NCBI GenBank assembly: GCA_022225965.2
Contig: JAKJXP020000035.1
Span: 191,024-255,023, forward strand
Direction of reading: 5' to 3'
From: Diatrype stigma
Lineage: Eukaryota > Ascomycota > Sordariomycetes > Xylariales > Diatrypaceae
Length of the DNA stretch: 64,000 nt
Shown here: positions 11,115-22,755 of the stretch, in pieces
Layout: the number at the start of each line of letters is the position of its first letter
Position numbering within the stretch: the first letter of the stretch is position 1
Notes under the pieces: generated by a model
The model's input: the letters and a program-made list of their open reading frames with translations, nothing else
Databases searched by the model: none
What the model was told of the DNA's origin: nothing
Program-made: the position numbers and the translations under genes

Positions 11115-12725
11115 ATGGGCAAAGTCAAGCAAGCAAACGGCAAAGCCGCAAAGGCTGCCAAGCCTGTTGCCGCCGTCAAGAACGCCAGCGTCACCAAGGC
11201 TACCGACAGCCCCAAGGCTAAGTCGAAGAAGGTTGCCAAGGATGTCGCTGTGAAGGCTTCGACCAACGGCAAGGAGAAGTCCTCCAAGAAGTCGAAGAAG
11301 GTTGAGACCGAATCCGAGTCTGACTCGGATGCCTCCGACGATTCCGACTCGGACTCTGCCTCCGACAACGCGGACTCTGATTCTGATGACTCCGATTCAT
11401 CTTCCGAGTCCGAGGCCGACAAGAAGACAAAGAAGGCTGCCCCCAAGGCCAATGGCACTGCCGCCAAGCCTGCTGCTGTCAACGGCAAGGCGAAGGGCAA
11501 GGCTGCCACCCCCGAGTCCTCCGATTCGTCCGATTCGTCCGATTCGTCCGACGCGGCGGATGACGACAGCGATGACAGCGACGACAGTGAGGACGATGCT
11601 GCTGCTAAGGCCAAGCCTGCTGTCGTTGCTAAGGAGAAGGTTAAGGCCAAGGCAGAGGTAAGCCTTCCATCCCGTCACACGCCAGAGAGATCGATGCTAA
11701 CCCCAATTACAGAAGTCCGACGAGGACTCAGATGATTCAGATGATTCCGAGGAGGACTCTGACGATTCTGATGACTCAGATTCCGAGGAGAAGAAGCCCG
11801 AGGCAAAGTCGGAGCCTTCTAAGAAGCGCAAGGCCGACGAGGAGGTCTCTGCACCTATCAAGAAGAACAAGACCGAGGCGTCGGAAGACGAGTTCACCAC
11901 CCTATTCGTTGGCAACCTCGGCTGGGGCATTGACGACAACCTGCTCTACGAGGCCTTCAAGGAGTGCCCCGGTCTCAACACCGCCCGTGTCGTTACCGAC
12001 AAGGCTATGCAGCGGTCGCGTGGCTTTGGCTATGTCGACTTCGACACTCAAGAGAATGCCCAGGCCGCTTTGAACAAGATGAACGGATTCGAACTCGAGG
12101 GTCGTGGCTTGAGACTCGACCCCTCCAAGCCCCGCCCTGCGGAGGATGCTACCCCAGGCGCTCGTGCCAACGAGCGCGCTAAGCAGCATGGTGATTCCGT
12201 TAGCCCCGAGAGCGACACTTTGTTCGTCGGAAACCTGCCATTTGACGCCGATGAGGATATGGTGTCCGAGTTCTTCAGTGATGTTAGCCAAGTCAAGAGC
12301 CTTCGGCTCCCCACCGATCAGTGAGTATCAACCTTCTCTTACCACACAAGGATGCAAACTAATATGTCAATAGGGAATCGGGCAACCGCAAGGGCTTTGG
12401 CTACGTTACATTCGAATCGGTCGAGGCTGCCAAGACCGTATTCAACGCCAAGAACGGTTCATATATTGGAGAGGGCCGGAGCTCTCGTGCCGTGCGTCTT
12501 GATTACGCTAGTCAGAAGCCGCGTGGAGAGGGTGGCTTCGGAGGCGGCCGCGGTGGTGGTGGCCGTGGTGGTGGCCGTGGCAGCTTTGGAGGCGGATTCG
12601 GAGGCCGCGGCGGTGGTGGCCGTGGAGGTGGCCGCGGTGGCCCTCGCGGTGGTGGTCGTGGTGGTTTTGGCTCGTCGGGCCGGGGAGGCTCGCGGGGATT
12701 CGAGGGAAAGAAGATCACTTTTTAA
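11115..12725 (+). CDS. NSR1: Nucleolin-like RNA-binding protein NSR1/Gar2
   Basis: Nucleolar protein for pre-rRNA processing and 40S subunit production, 500 aa. Three exons: 11115..11657, 11713..12320 and 12374..12725, with introns of 55 and 53 bp (GTAAGC...TTACAG and GTGAGT...AATAG). The order is a Lys/Ala-rich N-terminus, serine-acidic blocks rich in SDSD and SDDS repeats, two RRMs (RNP2/RNP1 pairs LFVGNLGWGI/RSRGFGYVDF and LFVGNLPFDA/NRKGFGYVTF), and a C-terminal RGG/GAR domain. This is the exact architecture of yeast Nsr1, fission yeast Gar2 and nucleolin. The second intron interrupts RRM2 between RNP2 and RNP1. The ATG context CACAATGGGC is good. The serine-acidic tracts are low complexity and may vary in length between strains. 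Confidence 0.95.
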
Positions 12726-12759
12726 ACGCAGAGTGATGCAGCCGCACATAGTGACTACT

Positions 12760-13156
12760 GAGGGCTCTTCTGATACGCGACGGTTGGCTTTGTGGGTTGT
12801 CGGCTTCCGAAAACTAATAACTTGGATTCCGAATCTAAGTTGTGGGCTTTGAGGGCTAAGCTTCTTTTGAAGCTGTGATACACCTGTGGGACTTCTCTGG
12901 GGGTTTCGAACCCCCATCGTGCTTCTGAGGGCTGAGGGCTTTTCTGGACATCGGAAAGCGTGTACATTCTGAGGGCTCATTACAACGCGTTCGGCGTTAG
13001 ATGGCATGATTCACTAGGCTGGCTTTTCCTTCTGAGGGTTCCGAGGGCTTCTTGTCAACATGAAGGTAGAAAGAAGCTCTTTGTGCTCGTCCTGAGCATG
13101 TTGGAGTGGACTATGCTTCACTTACTACGAGGGCTTAATGACGGCGTTCGAGGGTT
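12760..13156. repeat. Cluster of dispersed GAGGGCT motifs
   Basis: Seven exact GAGGGCT copies (starting at about 12760, 12851, 12927, 12934, 12971, 13043 and 13129) plus two GAGGGTT variants (about 13034 and 13150), all on the plus strand in roughly 400 bases. Most sit in TCTGAGGGCT or CGAGGGCTT contexts. Spacing is irregular, so it is not a simple tandem array. Confidence 0.85.
12898..12916. repeat. Perfect 8-bp inverted repeat with 3-nt loop
   Basis: TGGGGGTT, loop TCG, AACCCCCA. On the minus strand its centre reads GGTTCGAAACC, which fits a Pol III B box. I cannot fold a complete tRNA around it. Confidence 0.8.
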
Positions 13157-13903
13157 TCAAAAAGTTTATGGCTCCTGCCCTTTTTACTGCAGGCTACGAT
13201 CCGACAGCTGCTTTCCGAATTCCACTATTCGAGTTTTCTAGATACACCTTATCCAAGCCTCGGTGAGTATATACCAATGTTGTCCCACCTGGTTCTTTCT
13301 AGGTAATTAGATTAGTTTTCGTTAGGCTTCGGCACGCGACCACGCTCTTCACGTTTGATATGTGGATGGTAATGCTTTACTTGACTTCCAACAATACATA
13401 TTTCTGATAAGATACAATGAGTTTTCATGGCCGAAATCGAAGTGATACATGTAAAAATTTGGCTACTAAACTAGCCCCTTCAGTGAATGCTTGCAGACTA
13501 CACCCACGTTGAGCATCTTTCTGCAGAATGGCTCTTCATCTCTAGCAAGTGTATGAAGATAGGTGGTCAGTCCCGCGGGAGGAGCTTGCAAGTGAAAGGA
13601 CTACCTGAGTAGCTAGCATAACGTGTAGCCATATGCTTCGAGGGGATCGAAGCAACTGCAGGCCCTATTTATGTTAGAGTTCCATTGGCATAATTGAAGG
13701 TATCTTCACTATAAATCACAGACTTGTAGTATAACTAAGTTTGATGATGCCATCCTCAAAACACGAACACCCTTGAGTATATTCGGACTACTCGGTTTTG
13801 GAATACCGCTTGATAAAAAAAGTATTGGTAGTTCTAGAGCATCTGGAAGACGGACTCGGCTGCCAAGCTCACCAGCCTTCTTCGTTACCAACAGGTGGGA
13901 CTG

Positions 13904-13974
13904 TGCGTACCTCCCGGCCGTACGCATGACCGGGACGGCGGCCGGTCCGAGTCCGAGTCCAGGGTCCCGGACCG
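13904..13974. repeat. Two adjacent short inverted repeats in a GC-rich patch
   Basis: TGCGTAC (13904-13910) pairs with GTACGCA (13920-13926) across a 9-nt loop, and CGGTCCG (13943-13949) pairs with CGGACCG (13968-13974) across an 18-nt loop that contains a GAGTCC direct repeat. The patch is much richer in GC than its surroundings. Confidence 0.7.
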
Positions 13975-15977
13975 CGGCTACCGGCGCACGGTCGAGTTTC
14001 GCGAGGGAGAACGGCACAGTTTCTTGATCGAAGATGCTCCTGGATGCTGAGACTATTGATGAAAGGCCGAGGAGACGTGATAGTTCACTGGGCTATGGAT
14101 CGAGAGTCAAACTGTATTCAAGTCAAGCCCTGAAACTTCTAGCACGTACACTACTACATAGTAGTCTCGATAACACATAAGCTTTCACTGGTATTCTCTT
14201 ATGCTGCCTTGCGGGTGATACGAAGGCAAAATGACCTGTTCTAGGGCAGTAATTATGATTTGATTAGCCTGTCATAGCATCAAGTGGATTGACTAAATGG
14301 AAATGGCTGCGATGGTCTTTATACGTAGAAGGGCGGTGGTGATCATAAGCCTGAGGACGCGATCTGAGATGGCTGACATCAGTCGCAAACCTCGTGACTG
14401 TCCTTGGGGTCAAGTGAGACGGATAGGGTCACGAAGGATGTGGCAGGGCACGCGCCTCCAACGGCCTCATTCACTAAGTAATCAGTGGCGTTTCTGGTGT
14501 GCTATAAGAAGCCACGTGATGGGCTTCTCTGGTAGGCAGACGGCAGATTGTAGGTAGATGCGCTGCTGCTGTTGCTGATGGACGGCATTCAAGGTGATCG
14601 CACCAAAACAGGTGTGGTAGTATATAGTATAGGTGCCTAGGTATGATACCAGACTCCCACTCCGCTATCAAGTAGCGTCAACGTTATATCATATCATCCG
14701 AGGGACCCCCTTGTGGCACTCCATCATCATCATTGGAGAGCAGGTGGAGGGCAAGGAGGGCTGCATTCAATGCATAGCCCCATCCCCCAGGACCACCCCC
14801 AAGGACCCCGAACTTGGCCTTTTACACATTATCCGCCACCCCTGCTGCCTGCATACCTACCTAGGCAAGTACATACATCCATAATACTTACGAAGAACTC
14901 AACCTACGCCTACTTAGTATATCACTGCATGATATACATACAAGCAGATAAGCGACTGGTCCACTACATCCACTTCACTCATGCCTAGGAACCTTGGAAC
15001 TTAGCAGGTATAGTTATAGTGGTTGCCGCTGTTGGCTGATTTAGCAGGCTAGAAGTGCTTCAGCTTATTATTACGCCTAGGTATATGCATAATATGTATA
15101 ACAGGTAGGCACATAAGCCTTTAAGTCATACATGTTTCATCGTTTCCTGGGATTTTAGGAAGTCCGTATAAACCGAGACAGGCCAGGAAACAAAGACAAC
15201 AAAGACTCGGCTGATGCCTCTGCTGTTGGGGTGTAGGCCAGCCCATTACTACCTGAAGGCCAACATTACCTCCTAGAGCGTTGGACAATCAGACATAGAC
15301 TCACTTACACACTCACCCATTCGGTCGCTGCACTCGCTCGCTCATGCCACACATGCCACACATGCCACACATACAAACCACTCTGTGACCACATCGCCCT
15401 GCGGCATCAGCATCACCACCCATCGTCTGTCATTCATCATCCACCATCCACCACCCACATCCCGCCATCCACCACCAACCATCATCAGCCCCAAGTCGTC
15501 TGCTTGTTGCTGAATCCTATACCTATACCTACCGTACTGCATCTCAGCATTCTGGCCTCTTGGGATTAAAGTTTCGAGAATCGACCGTCTCTACCACATA
15601 GCCACGGCTGGCTCTCACATTACACACACATACGATACAGACAGCCCCGGCTAGGCATGATTAGGTCGTCGTAGTGGTCGATTAGCTCATTCTTTAGGCT
15701 CTAGAGTTTGGCGGGTCGCGCGGGGGTCCTTCCACTGAACAGCACTGGACTTAAAGAAGCAGCCCCCAGTTAAACGCCGGTGCTCGGTGGGAACCGGGTC
15801 TCGCTGGGTCTCCCTGGGTCTCCCTGCCTCTTCCCTGCCCTCTCCCTTGGAACTGTATGCGCGTCTCCCTCGACCGCTGCTGCATTATTTATTTTATTCA
15901 TCCCCCCTAGTTTCTTGTTGATTATCTGTGAACCTTTATAACATCCCCCGAATCATCCATCGGACTGCTCCGCAGCT

Positions 15978-16000
15978 ATGCGTCCGGGTGCGATGCCTCC

Positions 16001-16031
<31 letters not shown>

Positions 16032-17357
16032 GGTCAGTCATTACCGCCTCCTCGAGCCCCCTGTAATAGAGCCGAAGAGAACGATGGCTTACTAGTCCCA
16101 GAATCGTGGGTTGAGGTCTCATCGCATCCATCGTCTTCGTCCGTATCATCCATCGGCGACGAGATAGTCACCACCGGTCTTCGAGTGGGCAACTCCTACC
16201 AGCCCCGACGACGACGCCCGCAGCCCCGATCTCAGACCAACCCTCAGGCCCAACAACAGCGGCAATATCCGAAGTCTACCTCAGCTCAAGCTGCACTCGC
16301 CGGTGCTAGCAGTCAAGAAGAGTACGAAGAAAGCGATAGCGAAGACGACCGAGTCCTCACGAGCTCGACGGAGAACATCACGTCCCCCCAAGGCCCGGGC
16401 AGCACGCCTTTGCAACAGGTTCTCCCCGGTGCTCGCCGCCCCCGTGGATCCGAATCGAGTGACGATGACGAAAATGCAACGGCGCTAGGCCGACGCCCAG
16501 CAGAGCCCTTCCGCCCGCAGCCCAATGCCTTCACCCACCCGCCGTCGCACCTCTCCCACCGCCACTCCGCAAGTTCAGCCATCCCCGGCCATCACCCGCG
16601 CCCTCCTTCCTTCAGCCAGCGTGCTAGCACGCGCTTCGACCGCCGCGCATCCAATTTCATGACCCCGGCCGACAACGATGCCGCGCTCCGGGCCAGTCTG
16701 ACGACCCTGCTCAGCTGCGCGGCAGCAGCCAGGGGGCGACCTAAGGATGGCGAGCAAGACAAGAACGAGACTGCTGCTGCTGGTGGTCGCCCAGCAGCCC
16801 CCGCCGTCAGTAACCAGCCCGTCGGGTTGCGTATGATGTCCGAGAGCGAGCTGAACATCCCGTCGTCACCCGCACCTGCGGCACCACCATCGTCAACACG
16901 ACAGCAACGAGATGCACCCCAGCCATCGTCATCCGTCCCTAAGTCGTCGCGGAGGGCGACACCGCCACCTCCCGGCGAGAAGATCAAGCGCTCCGCGACG
17001 CCCGGCACGTCGGGTAGCAAGCCGCCCCGCGCCACGAAGAAGAAGAAAACCGCCGTGTCTACTGCCGCGGACTATGAGAGTGCAACCACGCTCATCAGCC
17101 CCACCCTGCTGACGTGGGTCGTCAGCGCCGGCGTCGTCGTGCTCGTGTCCGTCGTCGGCTTCGGCGCGGGCTACGTCATCGGCCGGGAGGTGGGGCGGCA
17201 GGAGGCGCTAAGCAGTGGCGGTCTGGGCCTGGCCGGCAACGCGAGCAGCGGTGGCAGCTGCGGTGCCGAGGTCATCCGGAGCGGTGGTAGCGCCGCCAGC
17301 GGCGGGACGCTGAGGCGCTTCCGCTGGGGCGGGGGCGTGAGTAGCATTGCTGCTTAA
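15978..17357 (+). CDS. Conserved-type single-pass membrane protein; candidate organelle autophagy receptor
   Basis: Unnamed protein of 459 aa, single exon. In order: a polyQ run (residues 9-17), the segment LLVPESWVEVSSHPSSSSVS (about 38-57) followed by SSIGDEIVTTGLRV, a long disordered Pro/Ser/Arg-rich region, a short helical block DNDAALRASLTTLLSCAAAA (about 233-252), a second disordered region ending in a KKKK run, and one transmembrane helix (about 376-402, TLLTWVVSAGVVVLVSVVGF then GAGYVIGREVGRQE). A Gly/Ser-rich tail of about 57 residues follows. There is no signal peptide. W44-V45-E46-V47, preceded by acidic residues and followed by serines, fits the Atg8-interacting WxxL/I/V motif. 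This layout recalls yeast Atg32, but I see no clear homology. A tail-anchor-like role at another membrane is equally possible. Confidence 0.85.
16002..16030 (+). repeat. (CAG)n trinucleotide repeat encoding polyglutamine
   Basis: An uninterrupted CAG run of nine codons inside the N-terminus of the membrane protein gene. Because the codon is pure CAG, it may be unstable in length. Confidence 0.9.
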
Positions 17358-19213
17358 TGGTGAAGGTGGCGATGATCGATTGTGACTTGGTGTGGATGTG
17401 GGAGTGGACGTGACTTGATGTGTGATGTGACGTGATGTGGCGTGGCGTGGAAACCTCATCACCCACAGCTATTGTTTTCCTGGCAGGAGGGCATGCCGGC
17501 AGGCAAGCAAGTACTGTCAGTATATATATTATAATATGTTTATCTATCTGCCTTGGCAGCTAGACTTCAGGGCAGAGAAGAGGGGGGTCTTGTCGTGGTG
17601 CTGATTGTTGCGCTTCCATCGTTTTGTGATTCCATTGCACTCGACGGCTCCTACCTATATCCAACATCTTCCCATTTTACTTTATTATACACACGGTTTT
17701 GGGCAGCCCCAGCCCATGGCGAGCAAGATAGCCAGGCGAGCGGCAGGGCCCCCTCCCGGGGCTAAGCACACAAGTAACGGGCCAGCGAGATACTCATGGT
17801 GGTGGGAGTGGTGCTGGGTATGCCGCTGTTGCTGGGGAAGAGGGGGCGGAAGACAGACAGGAATTGTAAGACAGACTGACAAATAGGGCAGGCGGGAAGG
17901 ATTACGAAGGGAAACGATTGATTGATTGAAACGATGAGGGGTTGGCGTTGGTTGTTCATTTTCATACCTAGGTTTTCACTTGGGAGGAACTTAGCATAGG
18001 TAGTTTAATCATGAATATATATATAAGTAGAATTGAAATCAACATGGATACGATGCGCTTGGTGGTGCGATGTGAATATCTCTGTATAATATGGGTTGAG
18101 AGCTGCCGCATCTCATCAAGGAAGTCTCCCCGTTACTTCTCCCAGATTTCTCGGTCTGATTAATTAGTAGTAGAAGATAGGGGGTGAGGGGGCGGCTTGA
18201 CTACTTGGTGGTCATGATCTCAAACCAGCAGTGCCACCCAATTTGGTGAAGACCCCCCCTTCTTGATGGGGAGATTTTAGGGGGAATATCAACTTGTGGT
18301 CTTGTAGAGGAGAATATACGTCAGCAATCTGTTGAACACGGTACCCCTATCCTATAGGCGAAGAAGTATAATATAAGGAGCAACGATCTTTCTTCATTAC
18401 ACACTTCCACATCCTGACAGACGGGTCTATTAAGTTAAGGACGTAAACACTCAAATATATCTGCACTCTTGATCAGCTCTTCTAAGCCTGACCTTTCTCT
18501 TCCGCCGAAATGCCTTCGTAGGGTTGTGAGAGGAGGGAGGGAGGGAGGGCTTCGAAGCATACGGATATTTGTTACTAGACTTAGTCAGTCGATTAGGCAC
18601 ACAGTAAGGACCAACCAAACAACCGAATATCTATCTGTGTATATGGTTGGGGTGGCAAGGAAAGGGCATCTGCTCATGTTGTTAGTTATGCTGTTCGTTT
18701 TTATATCTATACGAGGTAGATTCCTGCCACTTAGAACATCTGAGACGTTGTTCGTGCCACAGTTAACTAATACTACCATCGCTGCATAGACTACACTACG
18801 TGTTATAGGAGAGGGTATGTATAAACAACCTTGTCTAATTTATCCAAGTGCCTACTCTCGTTTTCGTTGATCAGAAGAGGGGTGCTAAATTCGGCAGGTC
18901 TATGGAATATGTAGGACCATAGGACAGTGACGAATTGCAGACGGAATCAACCGTTTTGATTTCTTCGTGCTATACACCAGGTCTTTTCGCCCTAAGCTAC
19001 AAGGCGTTGTTTGAACATCCAGATTATGAACAAACCACCCTTTTTAATCACTTATGCATGATTGGCAGGCATCCTCTGATTCAAAAGCGTTGACCCCGGG
19101 GCTTATGCCCTGCAAGAGCCCTTTTGTTTTAACTAGCTATATTTATGGCCATAATACAGAAAACTAGATTGATTATAGGGACATCCTCCCAGGCAACGCG
19201 GTGTAACAAGAGC
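17358..19213. other. Convergent spacer between the membrane protein gene and MPH1
   Basis: 1.86 kb of 3' flanks. It contains TG/GATG-rich low-complexity sequence at 17390-17455 and a (GGGA)n patch at about 18535-18550. The open frames are short and show no recognisable protein. No RNA gene is identified. Confidence 0.6.
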
Positions 19214-22200
19214 TCAGTAGCTATCTTCCTCATCATCATCGTCTTCTAGGACCATCCTCCGTTTCTTACCCCTCCTGTCAGGAGTGCTTTGCTTGCGAAT
19301 CGGCACATCTGTATCATCATTATCGTCGTTATCGTCCTCTTCATCGCTGCTGCCCGAAGCGGGTTTCGAGGTCCTCTTCCTGCTCATAAGCTGGCTCATC
19401 GAGGGCATATCGTCATCACCACTCTCCTGGGTACTGAGGATGAGCTGCGCTGGCTCGTACCGCGGCCTGGACGTCGGCCCCTTGGTCGGTCTAGCAGTGA
19501 GACCGTTTATGGTGGATGAAGGGGATGTGGGCGAGGTAGAGCGGCCGCGGCGTATGCTCAAGCTCGAGGTCACCATGTTGCTCGAAGTGGCTACGTCGTC
19601 GCCTACGACGAAATCGACGAGGTCCGACCCATCGTCGGAATCATCCGTTAGCTCCAGATCGCTCGTCCGTCGGCAGTCGTCACCATCATCAGCACTCTCA
19701 TCATAGACGCCCGCTGACACTGATTGGGTTTTCTTCTTGCCCCGTCCTTTGGCCGCTGTCGGCTTTGGTTTGTGTTTCCCCGGTGCTCGAACACGCCTCC
19801 GGGCATGTAGTGAGTCGTCTTCTTCCTCAATTACATCATCTACGTGGGCTTCGGGGCTATCCGAAGATAGAAATGGGTTCTGTCGATTACGCACTGGTGC
19901 TGGTGTTTTCTTCTTCGCTTTCTTTGTGGTGGTAGGGGGTGGCATGGTTGGTAGCTCTTCTATTTCATCTCCAGAACCATCGTCTGATATTGGAGATATT
20001 TTTCGCTTTTTGTGTGGGGCCACTGCCTCAGAAGGCTCGTTTTCTGTGTCTGATGCGCTCGCGGGGACTGGCAGTTTCTTGTAACGACTGTTATCCGAAT
20101 CCCCGTATGGCTTCCTGTAACGATCCGACGCGGATTGTGCCTTCGCCAATGTGCGGAACAGTCTAACGCACCGCCTTGTATATTCGCCATGCTTCAGGTT
20201 CACTGTCTTTCTTAATGTTCTTTGGGCAGTAGACTGTGAGGTCATGTCTACCTGCTCGATGTATTCCATCTGATCTTGGTGATAGATAGGCAGGTTTTTG
20301 TACACCTTATTCAACTCATCCGTCTGCGACTGCTGAAGTATTACTCGCTTGAGGTCAGGAACTGGGGCTACTTCGTCCTGTTCTTGAGCAACGGGCTGAG
20401 CCGCTTTCGTTTTGGCGGCTTTTGGCGGCTTTCCGAGCATTGACGAGACAGTGGTGAAGCCGGTCTCAACACCGTCAGGCATATGGAACTTCTTTGGGGG
20501 TCTTTTCTTTACGGCCCTCCCTTTCTTTGGTTCTGGAAGGGACTTGTTCTGTGTATTCTCAACCGGGATCTCTACGGCCCTCAGATCGACTTCCGGTCGG
20601 ATATCCCGGGGCACTATCCTCGTTGATAAGTCGTGCCGGAAGGCGAAGCGATTGCCATCACATATCATGACCTGTAGTTTTTCGTACGCATCTTTGGATT
20701 TGAGGTAGTTATCTTCCTCTTTTCCTCGCATGAGTAGAAGAACGACCCGACCAGCTCTCTTTCTTCCCGTTCGCCCCATTCTCTGGAGCATTCGGATTGG
20801 CGACGCAGATGCATCGAAGCAGATGATAAGGTCGACTTGGCCAATGTCCAAGCCTTCTTCTCCGATGGAAGTTGCGACAAGGACGTTGAATTCACCCTCC
20901 TTGAACTTCTTGATTCGCTGGATTTGCTCAGACTGTTTCATGCCACTTGATTTTTTGGAGTCTGCTTGTCCAACAAAAACGGCAGCCCGAATAAGGGGCT
21001 TGTGTGTATTCAGGACCCGTACAATCTCTTCTGCGCTGTCTCGATACTCACTGAAGACGATGATCCTTGTGTTAGTAGGACCGCTGCCTTCCCGACCTTC
21101 TCCCGCGTCCATGAAATGGTTCAAGACTGTGTCGGATAGATATGTCAGTTTCGGATGGCTGACAAAGTCGTCCTTTGAGCACCAGCTGCCGACTTTCTTC
21201 ATCATTTCCTGGAAACTTGGGTTCTCGATGATTTGCTTCTTGTGCTTTGATCCTTTCTCACCCTTCCCTTCGACCCCATCCCTGAACTCGACCAGGTTGT
21301 CATAGAACGGCTTGATGCCGTGAAAATTGAGGAGTTTGATAGCATGGGCCAAGGTCTGAAGAATGGAGAAGATTGCCATCATCATGAATTTGATCCCTTG
21401 GTTGGCATGTTGTCCTGCCCGAGCGAACCAATCTTTTCTAGCTTGCAGCAGACCAAAGGTGGTCAGCGCCATGGGGTCCCGGCCGTAATATATGTTTTGT
21501 TGACTCAATTTATCCACCAGTGGTTTTAGGGCCTTCGAAAAGAGGTCTTTTATGAGTATCATTTCATCGGAGGGATCAAGCAAGACGATGTCCTCATCTC
21601 TCTTATGGACGTATTGCCGAATATCTATTGATTCCTCGGTGCGGATCTCAACATGTGAGATCCCCAGGTTATCAACGACTTCCTGGATAGCCTCGACCTT
21701 GGTTCCTGGCGTTGCGGTAAGAGCAAGAACACGGAAGCTGCTCGAGAAACGTCTCATGAAGCTGACAACTTTCACGTATGCATAATTACCGGTAGCTCTA
21801 TGGGCTTCATCGACTACGAGCAACACGATGGATTTGGGATCAGCTATCCCGTGTGACAGGTCGTTCTCTAATGTTTGCGGTGTCATAAAGAAGACTCTCT
21901 TGGTTTCCCACTCCTCTGCCCGAAGAGCGGGGGAGACCTCACCAGTTAGAAGAGTAGTCTGAGACCGAGGAATTCCGGCGATATTGAAGCAAGCGTCGAT
22001 CTGTTGCGCTACGAGGGGTTTGGTTGGGGCCATGAAAATGATCTTGGCCTTTTTGGTCCAGCGGTAGTAGTTCAGCATAATAGTCGCTGCTATGAATGTT
22101 TTCCCCAAGCCGGTTGGAAGGGCGACGAGGACGTTGTTGAACAATCCATTCTTGACGATACTAAACTGATAATCTCGTGTGGGGCCTAAATTCGTAGGGT

Positions 22201-22755
22201 AGACCCAAGTCTTCATGGCGTTTACGTCTATTTCATGGTGACTCGGGGCCTCAGGGGGTAGATCAGCACGGAAAGCCCGGTTCCTATTAGGCTGGGACTG
22301 TGTAGGATTCTCCTCCGCTGGTGCTGTGCGACCAAAGAGAGTAGTCTGGCGATAAGCTGTATTCCGACCAACGACTCGAGACGAAGGCGGTTGCGAGCCT
22401 CGAACCACACTAGTCTCGGCTTGTGCCGGAGAACTGGCAAATGCATCTGAAGGCAAGTCGTCGAGGTCTATATAAGAAACCTTATTGAGACTGCTTTGAT
22501 TTGTATTTGTATTTTGCTATATGATGAATTAGTGGGGTTGTAGCAAGATCATAATGAAGAATCGCATACCGCCGAGCCAACTTTATGGGAATTGAAGCTA
22601 TTCCCAGAAAGTGTCGACTGCCTCACGTGGGGCTGGGGTCGTCTACTGCCACCATTATGTCCGGCAGCTGGAAGTGTTAGCACACGACTTGGGGCTTGAC
22701 TGGCTGCTATTAAATCCTCGTCGGCAATATCGTCATCATACTCGTCGGAATCCAT
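19214..22755 (-). CDS. MPH1: FANCM-family ATP-dependent DNA helicase MPH1
   Basis: 3'-5' DNA helicase of the FANCM/Mph1/Fml1 family, which remodels stalled forks and dissociates D-loops in crosslink and recombination repair; 1162 aa, nuclear. Two exons, 22755..22570 and 22516..19214, with a 53-bp intron (GTATGC donor, ATATAG acceptor). Visible motifs are Walker A ([12 protein letters not shown], about 195-206), DEAH ([10 protein letters not shown], about 296-305), TATPG, and the C-terminal helicase core with [20 protein letters not shown] and [16 protein letters not shown] long acidic disordered C-terminus with RKR and DDDD blocks follows. An in-frame ATG six codons upstream (22773) exists; I chose MDSDEYDDD because family members begin with such an acidic stretch. 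The length matches other Sordariomycete orthologues. It is divergent from MEX67. Confidence 0.95.

Larger units (their letters stand above)
12726..15977. other. Long gene-poor spacer downstream of NSR1
   Basis: 3.25 kb without a supportable gene. The first 430 bases carry the GAGGGCT motif cluster listed separately. A GC-rich patch with two short inverted repeats lies at about 13890-13980. Near 15345-15370 there is a three-copy ATGCCACAC repeat. The last 400 bases are pyrimidine-rich and probably form the promoter and leader of the next gene. Confidence 0.6.

Noticed and set aside
11096..11650. Serine-rich minus-strand frame opposite NSR1
   Set aside because: Shadow of the serine-acidic repeats in NSR1.
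12512..12718. Pro/Arg-rich minus-strand frame opposite the NSR1 C-terminus
   Set aside because: Antisense of the GGC/CGT-rich RGG repeat.
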